64,000 bases of DNA, taken from positions 21,309-85,308 of the forward strand of contig CAMKMX010000008.1 in assembly GCA_946414025.1 (NCBI GenBank). Reading direction: 5' to 3'. Origin of the DNA: an uncultured Fibrobacter sp. (GTDB lineage: Bacteria > Fibrobacterota > Fibrobacteria > Fibrobacterales > Fibrobacteraceae). Positions 51,631 through 62,115 of this stretch are shown here, in pieces (within the stretch, counting starts at the first letter, position 1; the number at the start of each line of letters is the position of its first letter). The notes beneath the pieces are model-generated. The model was not told the origin of the DNA. It searched no databases and saw only the letters and a list, made by a program, of their open reading frames with translations. The translations under genes and the position numbers were made by a program.

Positions 51631-51882
51631 TTAGCGAACGCTGTCCGATACAAAGGGGAGAATCGCCATCTGACGGGCACGCTTGATAGCCTCGTTCAGC
51701 ATGCGCTGATACTTGGCAGAGGTGCCGGAGATGCGGCGAGGAATGATCTTGCCGCGTTCGGAGATGAAGCGACGGAGAGTCTTCTCGTCCTTGTAGTCGA
51801 TAAACTTGACATTGTTTTCCGTGAACCAGCAAGTCTTCTTGCGGCGGATACGGGGTGCCTGTTTCTTATCTTCAAAAGCCAT
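51631..51882 (-). CDS. rpsR: 30S ribosomal protein S18
   Basis: The protein has 83 residues. S18 motifs are [60 protein letters not shown]. It forms a heterodimer with S6 on 16S rRNA. The ATG overlaps the rpsF stop by one base, keeping S6 and S18 production coupled. It has one cysteine only, so it is not a zinc-ribbon form. Confidence 0.97.
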   Translation of the reverse strand: MAFEDKKQAPRIRRKKTCWFTENNVKFIDYKDEKTLRRFISERGKIIPRRISGTSAKYQRMLNEAIKRARQMAILPFVSDSVR

Positions 51883-52253
51883 TATTCAGCCTCCCCTTCT
51901 TCTGCGTCAACCGGAATGATTTCTTCGGTGGACTGAGCCATATCCTGGTTGTAAACGATTTCGCTCATGGGATAGTCCACGAGGGTCATCCAGCGGAGAG
52001 CGTTTTCGTTGAGCTTGAGAGCGGCTTCCATGTTTGCCACTACGGCGGCTTCGGCCTTGTAGTAGAAAATCACGTAGTAGCCGTGCTGGCGCTTCTTGAT
52101 GGTATAGGCGAGCTTGCGCTTGCCCCAATCGTCGCGGCGGAGAATTTCGCCACCGCCGTTAGTGATCATGGAAGCGATGTTCTCGACTTCGGCATTGATA
52201 GCGTCGTCGGAGATCATGGCATCGATAATCACCATGGTTTCGTACTGTCTCAT
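51882..52253 (-). CDS. rpsF: 30S ribosomal protein S6
   Basis: The protein has 123 residues from the ATG at 52253 (AAAGGG 7 bases upstream). S6 features are [68 protein letters not shown]. The acidic C-terminal tail (DAEEGEAE) is usual. First gene of rpsF-rpsR-rplI, preceded by a structured leader that may bind the S6-S18 pair and a clear FCB-type promoter. Confidence 0.97.
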   Translation of the reverse strand: MRQYETMVIIDAMISDDAINAEVENIASMITNGGGEILRRDDWGKRKLAYTIKKRQHGYYVIFYYKAEAAVVANMEAALKLNENALRWMTLVDYPMSEIVYNQDMAQSTEEIIPVDAEEGEAE

Positions 52254-52261
52254 AATGAGTC

Positions 52262-52327
52262 CCTTTGGTCTTTCGCCCAGGTCCACCATTGGCCCTGGGA
52301 GGGTTCCGGCCTTAAAACCGGTGGACC
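52262..52327 (-). promoter_or_regulatory. structured rpsF leader, candidate S6:S18-binding autoregulatory RNA
   Basis: On the minus strand GGTCCACC (52327-52320) pairs perfectly with GGTGGACC (52287-52280). Inside is a smaller GGTT/AACC stem with a CCG-containing loop (TTAAGGCCGG). The position, the size and the CCG resemble the S6:S18 leaders described ahead of rpsF in other phyla. This is an inference from structure; the bases were not aligned to a covariance model. Confidence 0.5.
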
Positions 52328-52356
52328 AAATATAGAAAAAAGGTGACTTTTGTCAA
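52327..52356 (-). promoter_or_regulatory. FCB-type promoter of rpsF-rpsR-rplI
   Basis: On the minus strand TTG (52356-52354), a 19-base spacer and TATATTTG (52334-52327). It matches the Bacteroidetes -33/-7 promoter exactly in sequence and spacing. Confidence 0.7.
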
Positions 52357-52365
52357 ACCTCGGGG

Positions 52366-53139
52366 CTAAATTCCCAGGACAAATCCCAAAATAAGCATCT
52401 TGTTCCAGTCAGAAACGCCCCTGTTAAAGTACCTCTGGAATCCCCCTTCCACGGTAATCCACAGAGCATAGTTGTTCCTCTTGGCCCAATCCCAGACACT
52501 CCGCAAGTTGAAGCCCAAACCGGGGGTCAAGGTCAGGAGTTGTGAATGGCTGAAATTGTGTTCGTAGTGAACGCTGCCGAAAACGCCCAGGTACTTGGGA
52601 AAGGCATAGCCCATGCCGAACTCCAGGCCCGCCGAAAAGCCTTCCAGGGAAAACATCTTGTTGCAGTTGGTGAGCGAATCTCCTGCCGAGCCATTCTGCG
52701 TACTTTCGCCGTCATCTACTGTACCGGAACGGTTCTCCCACTGTTCGCGAAGTTCCGAAATATCCGTAGTTTCAAGCCCCACCAGGGGAGAGAGGTACAT
52801 GGAAAACCTAGAAAAAGCCAGGTGGAACTTGCCAAACAGGCGGTACCGCTGGTACAGGATTGAAGTCCTGGAATCCATCTCACCGCCGAAAAAACGGACT
52901 TCTACCCCTCCCGAAAACCAAGGCGTATAGAAGTAGTCCGCCTGACCCTGCCAGATTCCCACACAGTCGCATTTCTCGCTGGCGTCAAACACGCCCATGC
53001 CGATACCCACCGTAAAGCCCTTGCCCGTGTAGGCGGACTGTTTCGGGAGAGGAATGTCGGAAACACTGTCCGCAGATTCGGCGGCAAACGCAAAGGAAAC
53101 CCCTGCCAATAGCAGGATTATGGCATAACGCACAAACAC
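52366..53139 (-). CDS. outer-membrane beta-barrel-like protein
   Basis: The protein has 257 residues if the GTG at 53139 is used; the frame is open to another GTG at 53163 and there is no ribosome binding site to decide. A signal peptide is plain (YAIILLLAGVSFAFAAES). The rest alternates aromatic and polar residues in strands (FTVGIGMGVFD, ADYFYTPWFSGGVEVRFFGG, GLEFGMGYAFPKYLGVFGSVHYEH, GLGFNLRSVWDW), as expected of a small beta-barrel, and ends with hydrophobic residues (LILGFVLGI). Two cysteines sit at KCDCVG. I cannot name a family. Confidence 0.6.
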   Translation of the reverse strand: MFVRYAIILLLAGVSFAFAAESADSVSDIPLPKQSAYTGKGFTVGIGMGVFDASEKCDCVGIWQGQADYFYTPWFSGGVEVRFFGGEMDSRTSILYQRYRLFGKFHLAFSRFSMYLSPLVGLETTDISELREQWENRSGTVDDGESTQNGSAGDSLTNCNKMFSLEGFSAGLEFGMGYAFPKYLGVFGSVHYEHNFSHSQLLTLTPGLGFNLRSVWDWAKRNNYALWITVEGGFQRYFNRGVSDWNKMLILGFVLGI

Positions 53140-53246
53140 GGGTAAAATGTACAAAAATTGCACAAATTTCGTCTCTTTTTCATTTTGCCGTGCTTTTCCA
53201 ATGGAAATTTCGTATTTTAGGGCTTATACTAGGAGTTTTATCGCCA

Positions 53247-53789
53247 ATGCTCAAACGCTTTTTCGCTCTCGTGACCCTGACTGCCGGACTTTGTTTTGCA
53301 CAACTCGCCGCCGAACCCAAGGTGGCAGACGTCCAGCTCATGCAAGATTCAACAACCCATGCCCCCATGAAGATGGACTTTTCCAAGCCCCTGGTGGGCA
53401 TCAACGATCCGGGCATCCTGTTCAGCCATTTCAGCAACCGTCCGCTGCTCATCTACTACTTCAGCCCCAAGTGCCCCCACTGCCAGCGGCACTTCCCCGA
53501 AATCCAGGACCTGATGAAGGAGTATGAATCCGCAGGCCTCACCGGTATTGCCATCGGTCTTGGCGGCGGCATCAAGAAAAACGACATCCGCATGTTCATC
53601 GACCAGTTCCACGCCGTGATTCCCGTGTTCCAGGACGCAAACAGCAAGTTCGGTCCGGCTTACGGCACGGGCTACATCCCGGTACTCTACTTTGTTCAGA
53701 GCGACGGCACCTTCTACCGCTATGAGACTTTGGACGAGGCCAACATGAACCACCTGAAGGCTACGCTGAACAAGGTGTTGAAGAAATAA
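53247..53789 (+). CDS. exported thioredoxin-fold (TlpA/ResA-like) protein
   Basis: The protein has 180 residues from the ATG at 53247 (AGGAG upstream), with a signal peptide (LKRFFALVTLTAGLCFAQ). The redox motif C-P-H-C is in LLIYYFSPKCPHCQRHFPEI near residue 75, followed by GIAIGLGGG and the cis-proline segment YGTGYIPVLYFVQSDG. It probably reduces or isomerises disulfides in the periplasm. A longer frame begins at 53190 but gives no better signal peptide. No redox partner lies nearby. Confidence 0.85.
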   Translation: MLKRFFALVTLTAGLCFAQLAAEPKVADVQLMQDSTTHAPMKMDFSKPLVGINDPGILFSHFSNRPLLIYYFSPKCPHCQRHFPEIQDLMKEYESAGLTGIAIGLGGGIKKNDIRMFIDQFHAVIPVFQDANSKFGPAYGTGYIPVLYFVQSDGTFYRYETLDEANMNHLKATLNKVLKK

Positions 53790-53895
53790 TTCGGATTTTT
53801 GAATTCGGAGTTCGGAGTTTATAGCTTAGGATAATCAAGCTCTCTTCCTTCAGGGGTTACAGAACTTCGCTCGCAAAAAAATTTAAGCAGCAGAA

Positions 53896-53925
53896 AACCC
53901 GGGCCTTGCGGTCCGGGTTTCTGTT
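53896..53925 (-). terminator. hairpin terminator between tlpA-like gene and groL
   Basis: AAACCCGG and CCGGGTTT pair around a 10-base loop. The T-tracts on either side are weak (TCTG...). It could serve the convergent groL and thioredoxin-like genes. Confidence 0.45.
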
Positions 53926-53962
53926 TTAAGGAGAAAATGATTGTTCTCTTGACCGGCGACGA

Positions 53963-55718
<1,756 letters not shown>

Positions 55719-55723
55719 TTATG

Positions 55724-56005
55724 CTACAGAGTAGCGATGACGTCCGGTTCCTTCACGATGAGGTAGTTTTCGCCGTCAACGGTGACTTCGGTGCCGCTGT
55801 ACTTGCCGTAGAGCACCACGTCGCCCACCTTGACTTCCATGGGGACGATTTCGCCCTTGTCGTTCTTGCGGCCCGGGCCCACGGCCACGACCTTGCCCTG
55901 CATGGGCTTTTCCTTGGCGTTATCCGGAATGAAGAGACCCGAGGAGGTCTTCTGTTCGGCTTCTGCCGGCTTGACAACGATTCGATCTGCTAAAGGCTTG
56001 ATCAT
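55724..56005 (-). CDS. groS: co-chaperonin GroES
   Basis: The protein has 93 residues. It begins [44 protein letters not shown] and contains the mobile loop ([10 protein letters not shown]) and [28 protein letters not shown]. It caps GroEL. AAGGA lies upstream of the ATG. It is the first gene of the groSL operon. Confidence 0.98.
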   Translation of the reverse strand: MIKPLADRIVVKPAEAEQKTSSGLFIPDNAKEKPMQGKVVAVGPGRKNDKGEIVPMEVKVGDVVLYGKYSGTEVTVDGENYLIVKEPDVIATL

Positions 56006-56334
56006 TTTACTTTTCCTTTTTTGCGGACGGCCGCTTTCGCGGGGCCCTTTGTTTAAACACTGCCCAGAAGGGCGTTTTTGTTTTCGCCATCAAATCAGCA
56101 ATTTCCGTGCCAAAACTTGCAAGTTCCATATCAAGGGGCGAAAACCGCGTTATGCTCCCCGATAACGACAAACGAGCTTCCGATTTATGGTGTTTTCTGG
56201 CAAAATTCCCGATTTTTGGCAAAAAATTTGCTACTTAGGAAACAAGCCCACCTAAAATCCCATTCCACTTAGATTTTTGACGTTTAATTTTGAAACGTGT
56301 TTTTACAATGTTTCAAATTTAACCACTTTGGGCC
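56006..56334. other. 329-base upstream region of groS
   Basis: The region should contain the groS promoter. A 71-codon minus-strand frame exists (56007-56222), but it directly abuts the groS ribosome binding site and has no coding character. No CIRCE-like inverted repeat is visible. Confidence 0.4.
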
Positions 56335-56682
56335 CTAGCCCCGGAGTTGTTTTATGTATTCCGCACTGCGGACCTTGTCGGCCGCCACCAGGACCTCCTT
56401 CCTGGAAAGCTTTCTCAGCTTTTCTTCCATGCTACGATACTCCCTTTCGTAGATGGAGCGAAATTTCTCCGTCATTTCGGCCGGAGAAATACCCAAACCC
56501 CGAGCCAGAAGGCAAAAACTTTCGAATGAGGGAATGCGTTTGCCGCTTTCCATCATGGAAATGAATTGCCTCGTTAAACCTGATTCCATGGACAACTGAC
56601 GCTGGGAAATAAATGACTCCTTTCTCGTCCGCAGCACCAGCTTCTGGAATGCTATGCAAAAGATATCGTGGTTGTGAGTCAT
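56335..56682 (-). CDS. XRE-family HTH transcriptional regulator
   Basis: The protein has 115 residues. The HTH reads RTRKESFISQRQLSMESGLTRQFISMMESGKRIPSFESFCLLARGLGIS, the classic Cro/C1 pattern. The C-terminal half is charged and helical (IYEREYRSMEEKLRKLSRKEVLVAADKVRSAEY). A pair of inverted TTTTATCAAA boxes lies just upstream (56691-56756) and may be its operator. No toxin or partner gene is adjacent. Confidence 0.8.
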   Translation of the reverse strand: MTHNHDIFCIAFQKLVLRTRKESFISQRQLSMESGLTRQFISMMESGKRIPSFESFCLLARGLGISPAEMTEKFRSIYEREYRSMEEKLRKLSRKEVLVAADKVRSAEYIKQLRG

Positions 56683-56690
56683 GGCGCCAA

Positions 56691-56756
56691 TTTTATCAAA
56701 TCATGACGGGGAATCGTGCAAACAATTGTTACCTAATTGCTACGATTTTGATAAAA
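56691..56756. promoter_or_regulatory. inverted boxes upstream of the HTH gene, possible operator
   Basis: TTTTATCAAA at 56691-56700 and its exact complement TTTGATAAAA at 56747-56756, 46 bases apart, directly before the HTH gene start. Such a pair could bind the regulator for autoregulation. Confidence 0.45.
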
Positions 56757-56896
56757 TCTTGTTTACATTAAGCAAATAGGGCGGGCTCCGCCCTCCCTAA
56801 AACCCTCCCTGCGCTCGAAACCAGTTTCTTCGCGGGCACCTTCGGTGGCCATGCGAATAGGGAGATGGCTCCAGGTTCTCATCCCATAAGTTGGAA

Positions 56897-56930
56897 AACA
56901 AAAAAAGACGACTTACTTCCGTAAATCGCC
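56897..56930 (-). terminator. terminator after the truncated tRNA-Arg copy
   Basis: On the minus strand GGCGATTTAC and GTAAGTCGTC pair around GGAA and are followed by seven T. Confidence 0.75.
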
Positions 56931-56934
56931 TTTT

Positions 56935-56964
56935 TATGCGGGTGCCAGGACTCGAACCTGGAGC
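56935..56964 (-). pseudogene. truncated tRNA-Arg (3' end only)
   Basis: The 3' 29-30 bases of a tRNA-Arg (T-arm CCAGGTTCGAGTCCTGG and the CACCCGC acceptor strand) are present, with the 5' part missing. It lies within a 34-bp perfect direct repeat (56931-56964 and 57129-57162) shared with the complete tRNA-Arg gene 200 bases away. Element C starts 12 bases from its broken end. Confidence 0.8.
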
Positions 56965-56976
56965 AGGGTGACGACC

Positions 56977-57064
56977 GGACTAGCCTAGATTCTCGTATAA
57001 AAGGCCGGACTGGCTAGTCCTCTCGCAACCGCCCCAGTTCAATAACTGGGGCTTTGTTGCTCAC
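56977..57064. repeat. two-hairpin repeat element, copy C
   Basis: Hairpin 1 pairs GGACTAGCC (56977-56985) with GGCTAGTCC (57012-57020). Hairpin 2 has outer stem GCAAC (57025-57029)/GTTGC (57056-57060) and inner stem GCCCCAGTT (57031-57039)/AACTGGGGC (57044-57052) with a CAAT loop, then TCAC. Confidence 0.8.
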
Positions 57065-57098
57065 AAAGGCCCCAGGTTCTCGACCTTACTCAGAATAA

Positions 57099-57132
57099 AA
57101 AAGACCCCTCTCTTGCCGAGAGGGGCCTTTTT
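57099..57132 (-). terminator. intrinsic terminator of tRNA-Arg
   Basis: On the minus strand AAGGCCCCTCTC and GAGAGGGGTCTT pair around GGCAA and lead into TTTTTT, directly after the tRNA. Confidence 0.85.
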
Positions 57133-57134
57133 TA

Positions 57135-57208
<74 letters not shown>

Positions 57209-57280
57209 ATTGGTGCCCCAAATATAGCATTATCGGCCTGCATGTCAAGGGATTTTCTTTAAATTTCTTGAAAGAATTAC

Positions 57281-57288
57281 TAAATTTG
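57281..57288 (+). promoter_or_regulatory. TAnnTTTG -7 box of the PBP gene
   Basis: TAAATTTG, 34 bases before the ATG at 57323. No TTG at the right distance upstream. Confidence 0.4.
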
Positions 57289-57322
57289 GGCAAAAGAATC
57301 AAGTTCCGCGCAGAAACATAAA

Positions 57323-59605
57323 ATGGTCAAGAACATTATTTTCAAGATACTGAACGCTCTCAAGTCCGCCTTCCTGAAAAAGAAAGTCATCCTGTGGCTG
57401 CTCATTTTGTTTTTGCCGGTCCTGCTTGTGGCGGCTGCCGTCGTGGTCACCTACAACCACTTCTTGCCGGAACTTCCTTCTCTCTCCCAGCTGGAACAGA
57501 TCAACCCCAAACTGGTCACCAACATCTACGACATGAACGGAAAAATCGCCCACGAATACTACGTGGAGCGTCGTGAATGGGTGAGCTTCGATTCCATCCC
57601 CGAAAACGCCATCCGTGCGGTGATGGCCACCGAAGACCGTGAATTCTACAACCACTGGGGCATGAACGTTTGGGCCATTCCCTCCGCCATCATGGAAAGC
57701 GTCTCCAGCGGCAAGAAACTCCGCGGAGCTTCCACCCTCACCCAGCAGCTCACCAAGCTTTTGTTCCTTACTCCGGAGCGTTCCATTTCCCGTAAGATCA
57801 AGGAGGCCATGACGGCCATCCGTATCGAGCAGACCTACACCAAGCAAGAGATTCTCGAATTCTACATGAACGAGGTTTACCTGTCCGCAGGCAACTACGG
57901 TTTCCAGGCCGCGGGCAAATATTATTTTGGCCGCCCCCTAGATAGCCTTACCATTCCGGAGTTGGCCGTGCTGGCAGGCATGCTCCAGCGCCCCGAAGCC
58001 TACCGCCCCGACAGGCACCCCAAGGCATCTCTGGAACGCCGCAATACCGTGCTGTTTGCCATGATGGATGCGGGCTACATCAGCAAGGAAGATTACCGCA
58101 AGTACGTAGATACCCCTATCACCTTGGCCGAAAAAGAAGAGGAAAAAGGTGCGGGCCTCTACTTCTACGAAGAAATCCGCAAGTACATGGAAAAGAAGTA
58201 CGGCGAAAACTCCCTCTATGCCGATGGTGTTTCCATCTATAGCACCATCGACCCCGACATCCAGGCCTACGCCGACAGCGTGGCACAGGTCCAGGTAGAA
58301 AAAGTCCGCCGCCGCATCAAGTACCGTGCCACACGCCGCCTGTTCCTCGCGAACAAGTACGATATGCCCGAAGACAGCGTTGTCGCCCACTTCGACAGCA
58401 TCTATACCCTGTTCAAGAAAGACTACCTGGCAAACGACACCAACCCCGACCCCAAAAAGCGCAGGTTCCCTGACAGTATCCAGTATCACCACGCCGAAGT
58501 GGCTGCCATCTTGATTGAAAACGAGACCGGAGCCATCCGCGCCATGGTGGGCGGAAGCGACTGGAACAGTTCCCGCTGGAATCGCGCGGTGCAGTCCCTG
58601 CGCCAGCCGGGCTCCAGCTTCAAGCCCATCGTCTATGCTACCGCCATGGACAACGGAGCCAGCCCCTGCGACTCCGTTAACGACCAGCCCGTCACCATCC
58701 CCGACCCCGACGACAAGGACAAGAACAAGGTCTGGCGTCCGGCAAACTTCGGTCACGACTTTGAAGGAATGATGACGCTCCGCAAGGCCCTCTACAAGTC
58801 CAAGAACCTGCCCGCTATCCTTACCGGCATGAAATACGGGCTCAGCAACGTAGTGAATTACGCCCGCAAGTTCGGCATCGTAAGGGCTCCGCTCCTTGCA
58901 GTCCCGAGCCTTGCCCTGGGTTCCGTGGGCGCCACCCTGATGGAAATGACTTCGGCCTATACCGTGTTCCCCAACGGAGGCAACCGTATCGAGCCCTACA
59001 TGATCGAATCCATCGTCGATAAGAACGGCGAGACCATCGAAAAGAACATGAAGGTGGAACACGAAGTGCTCCGGGCCCCCAGCGCCTACCTGATGGTGGA
59101 CATGCTGAAAGACGTGAACGTCCGCGGAACGGCCGCTCGCGTTTGGGCCAGCGGGTTCACCCATCCCAGCGGCGGAAAGACGGGCACTACCAACGACTAT
59201 ACCGACGCCTGGTACATCGGATTCACCAAGCAGTACACCATGGGCGTGTGGATTGGTTCCGACAGCCCGGGCACTATGGGTGCGGGCCACACCGGTACCG
59301 AAGACGCCCTGCCTGTTTGGCTTGCGGTCATGACCGAACTTCACAAGGACCTTCCGAGACTTCCCTTCCCCGTGCCTGCAGGCGTTTCCAGCAGGGGCAT
59401 CTGCAACTACACTGGCAAGGTGGCCGGAGAGTTCTGTTCCGAAAAGACCTACTGCCTCTACACCGCAGGTTACGCCCCTACCGAAGTCTGCGACGGCAAC
59501 CATTTCGAAGTCAAGACGAAGTCCGCCGACGACGCCACCCTCTTCAGCAACAAGGGTGCAGCGGAGTCCTCTACCGGGCCTAAAAAGACCCGGAAAATGT
59601 TCTAG
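57323..59605 (+). CDS. class A penicillin-binding protein (PBP1A type)
   Basis: The protein has 760 residues. One membrane segment lies at about 22-43 (VILWLLILFLPVLLVAAAVVVTY). The GT51 glycosyltransferase domain has the catalytic Glu in MATEDREFYNHWGMN near residue 104, then RGASTLTQQLTKLLFL and KIKEAMTAIRIEQTYTKQEILEFYMNEVYL. The transpeptidase domain has S-x-x-K at Ser431 (QPGSSFKPIVYATAMDNG), S-x-N (SKN), and KTGT near residue 617 (GGKTGTTNDY). The C-terminal tail has four Cys (CNYTGKVAGEFCSEKTYC). It polymerises and crosslinks peptidoglycan. Alone in its transcription unit, followed by rlmN. Confidence 0.94.
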   Translation: MVKNIIFKILNALKSAFLKKKVILWLLILFLPVLLVAAAVVVTYNHFLPELPSLSQLEQINPKLVTNIYDMNGKIAHEYYVERREWVSFDSIPENAIRAVMATEDREFYNHWGMNVWAIPSAIMESVSSGKKLRGASTLTQQLTKLLFLTPERSISRKIKEAMTAIRIEQTYTKQEILEFYMNEVYLSAGNYGFQAAGKYYFGRPLDSLTIPELAVLAGMLQRPEAYRPDRHPKASLERRNTVLFAMMDAGYISKEDYRKYVDTPITLAEKEEEKGAGLYFYEEIRKYMEKKYGENSLYADGVSIYSTIDPDIQAYADSVAQVQVEKVRRRIKYRATRRLFLANKYDMPEDSVVAHFDSIYTLFKKDYLANDTNPDPKKRRFPDSIQYHHAEVAAILIENETGAIRAMVGGSDWNSSRWNRAVQSLRQPGSSFKPIVYATAMDNGASPCDSVNDQPVTIPDPDDKDKNKVWRPANFGHDFEGMMTLRKALYKSKNLPAILTGMKYGLSNVVNYARKFGIVRAPLLAVPSLALGSVGATLMEMTSAYTVFPNGGNRIEPYMIESIVDKNGETIEKNMKVEHEVLRAPSAYLMVDMLKDVNVRGTAARVWASGFTHPSGGKTGTTNDYTDAWYIGFTKQYTMGVWIGSDSPGTMGAGHTGTEDALPVWLAVMTELHKDLPRLPFPVPAGVSSRGICNYTGKVAGEFCSEKTYCLYTAGYAPTEVCDGNHFEVKTKSADDATLFSNKGAAESSTGPKKTRKMF

Positions 59606-59701
59606 GAATCTGTCCTGAATTTCGGCAAGAAAACGCCTGAAATCCGCTAGATATCAAGGGTTTGAGCATACTCAACCCTTAACAAAATCTTATATTTTTT
59701 C

Positions 59702-59709
59702 TATCTTTG
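59702..59709 (+). promoter_or_regulatory. TAnnTTTG -7 box of rlmN
   Basis: TATCTTTG ends 7 bases before the ATG, as in ffh. There is no Shine-Dalgarno between them. Confidence 0.45.
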
Positions 59710-59716
59710 CGGTGCT

Positions 59717-60790
59717 ATGGATTGGCCGCACAACATAAAGACCCTTACGGGCGACGAGCTCAAGGCTTGGCTTCGCGAACAAGACGAGAAGCCCTTCCGT
59801 GCCGACCAAATCCAGAAATGGCTTTTTTGCCAGCAGGTCAAGACCTACGACGAGATGGTGAACATCTCCCCCGCCCTCCGCGAAAAGCTGGCCGCCAAGT
59901 TCAGCCTCCGGGCCCTTACCGAAGAGACCCGCATGGAATCCGTCGATGGCACCGTCAAGTGGCTTTTCAGGACCAACGACAACCACCACATCGAGACGGT
60001 GATGATTCCCTCCAACGGACGGTTCTCGGTGTGCGTTTCCACCCAGGTGGGCTGCGCCATGAACTGTGCCTTCTGCCGCACCGCCAAGATGGGCTTTACC
60101 CGCAACCTGGAAGCAGGCGAAATCCTGGAAGAGATCATCAACGTGAACTGGTTCCTGAAAGATTCCGGCACTCTCGATGCCGACGGAAAAATCGCCCAGG
60201 TCACCAACATCATCTTCATGGGCATGGGCGAACCGCTGAACAATCTCGAAAACGTACACCGGGTCTGCTGCACGCTCCACAACCAGAGCCTGTTCAACAT
60301 GGGCTCCAAGCGCATGACGGTAAGCACCAGCGGCGTAGTGCCCAAGATCAAGGAACTGGTGGACCGGAACACCCCCTGCTGCCTTGCGGTAAGCCTGAAC
60401 AGTACCAACAACGAATACCGCTCCTCCGTGATGCCGGTCAACAAGACCTGGCCCATCGAAAAGCTTTTGGAAGCGGTGGACGAATACATCCGCCGCACCG
60501 ACAACTACGTAACTTTCGAATTCGTCCTCATCAAGGACATCACCTGCACCCCCAAGGCCGCCAAGGAACTTATCCGCATTTGCGCCCCCCGCCGGGTGAA
60601 GGTGAACGCCATCGTGCTTAACGACGGTGACGACCCCACACTGCACGCGCCCAGCCCCGAAGAAGTGGAAGACTTCCTTGCCAAGGTGCGTGCCGCCGAA
60701 ATTCAAATAACGATCCGCAATCCGAGGGGCCGGGACATCCTGGCCGCCTGCGGACAACTCGCGTACAAAAAGGATGGTAAAACATGTTAA
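59717..60790 (+). CDS. rlmN: 23S rRNA/tRNA adenine-C2 methyltransferase RlmN
   Basis: The protein has 357 residues. The radical-SAM cluster motif C-x-x-x-C-x-x-C is CAMNCAFCRTAKMGF near residues 113-120. Other family motifs are ESVDGTVKWLF, FMGMGEPLNNLENV, VSTSGVVPKIKELVD and LAVSLNSTNNEYRSSVMPVNK. The C-terminal redox cysteine is in GRDILAACGQLAYKKDG. It methylates A2503 of 23S rRNA and A37 of some tRNAs. The promoter box lies 7 bases from the ATG, so the mRNA is probably leaderless. It overlaps the next gene by 7 bases. Confidence 0.96.
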   Translation: MDWPHNIKTLTGDELKAWLREQDEKPFRADQIQKWLFCQQVKTYDEMVNISPALREKLAAKFSLRALTEETRMESVDGTVKWLFRTNDNHHIETVMIPSNGRFSVCVSTQVGCAMNCAFCRTAKMGFTRNLEAGEILEEIINVNWFLKDSGTLDADGKIAQVTNIIFMGMGEPLNNLENVHRVCCTLHNQSLFNMGSKRMTVSTSGVVPKIKELVDRNTPCCLAVSLNSTNNEYRSSVMPVNKTWPIEKLLEAVDEYIRRTDNYVTFEFVLIKDITCTPKAAKELIRICAPRRVKVNAIVLNDGDDPTLHAPSPEEVEDFLAKVRAAEIQITIRNPRGRDILAACGQLAYKKDGKTC

Positions 60791-61404
60791 CGCAGAACCT
60801 CCCCGAATTCTGGGACAACCTCTACATGGACGGAAAGGACTACTGGAATTTCAAGAAGGCAACACCCGCCCTCCTGGAATTCTTCAAGAACCCTTCCTGC
60901 CCCGCTACCGGCTCGGTCCTGATTCCTGGAGCGGGTTTCGGCTACGATGCCGAAGCCTGGGCTAATAAAGGTCACGACGTGCTGGCTGTAGATTTCGCTC
61001 CTACCGCCGTAGATGAACTGGACCACCTGAGCCGCAAGTACAAGAACCTCCGTTCTCTGGACCTGGACCTGTTCACCCTCTCGCCCAAAGACCCAAAGCG
61101 TGGCGGCCAGCTGTTCGACATCGTCTATGACTACGGCACCTTCTCGGCAATCCACCCGGGCCGCCGCGACGAATTTTTTGAAGTCTGCTACAAGATGCTC
61201 AAGGACGACGGCCTGTTCATCTGCCTCATGTACCCCCTCATGAACGGAAAGACCCTGCAGGGCCCTCCCCACTGCACCAGCGAAGGCGAACTCATGGCCC
61301 GCTTGGACGGCGTTTTCGACATCGTGGAACGCATCAAGCCCGTAAACAGCATTCCTGGCCGCGAAGGCAAGGAAGAATTCTGGCTCATGAAAAAGGTCGT
61401 GTAA
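60784..61404 (+). CDS. TPMT-like SAM-dependent methyltransferase
   Basis: The protein has 206 residues. The arrangement FWDNLYMDGKDYWNFKKATPALLEFF, VLIPGAGFGYDAEAWANKGHDVLAVDFAPTAVDEL, FDIVYDYGTFSAIHPGRRDEFFE and DGLFICLMYPL is that of the thiopurine methyltransferase-like family, with the G-x-G-x-G SAM motif at GAGFGYD. The methyl acceptor is unknown. AAGGA lies inside the end of rlmN, and the start overlaps it by 7 bases, so the two genes form an operon. Confidence 0.85.
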   Translation: MLTQNLPEFWDNLYMDGKDYWNFKKATPALLEFFKNPSCPATGSVLIPGAGFGYDAEAWANKGHDVLAVDFAPTAVDELDHLSRKYKNLRSLDLDLFTLSPKDPKRGGQLFDIVYDYGTFSAIHPGRRDEFFEVCYKMLKDDGLFICLMYPLMNGKTLQGPPHCTSEGELMARLDGVFDIVERIKPVNSIPGREGKEEFWLMKKVV

Positions 61405-61494
61405 GTTTAGACGAAAGGACGGGCCTACGGCCCTACAGACGAAAGACGATAGAATTATATTTTCTGATTAAAAAACAAACACAAGGATTATATT

Positions 61495-61992
<498 letters not shown>

Positions 61993-62034
61993 AGACTAGA
62001 ATCTAGTGAAAAAGAATCACGCACGTTGTGCGTC

Positions 62035-62112
62035 AAATTTTTCTCTAGTCTCTAGATCCTAACCCCTAGATCCTAACCACTAGATCCTAAATCCTAACCT
62101 CTAACCCCTAGG
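62035..62112. repeat. CTAG/ATCCTAA-type degenerate tandem repeat before argC
   Basis: TAGATCCTAACCCCTAGATC followed by CTAACCACTAGATCCTAAA and CCTAACC. The array ends 4 bases before the argC ATG, so it forms the argC leader. Related to the groS-groL spacer repeat. Confidence 0.7.
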
Positions 62113-62115
62113 CAT

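Noticed and set aside
56007..56222. 71-codon minus-strand frame upstream of groS
   Set aside because: It ends at the groS ribosome binding site and has no start signal or protein-like pattern; it is more likely the promoter region.
56006..56334. CIRCE operator upstream of groS
   Set aside because: No TTAGCACTC-type inverted repeat was found on either strand.
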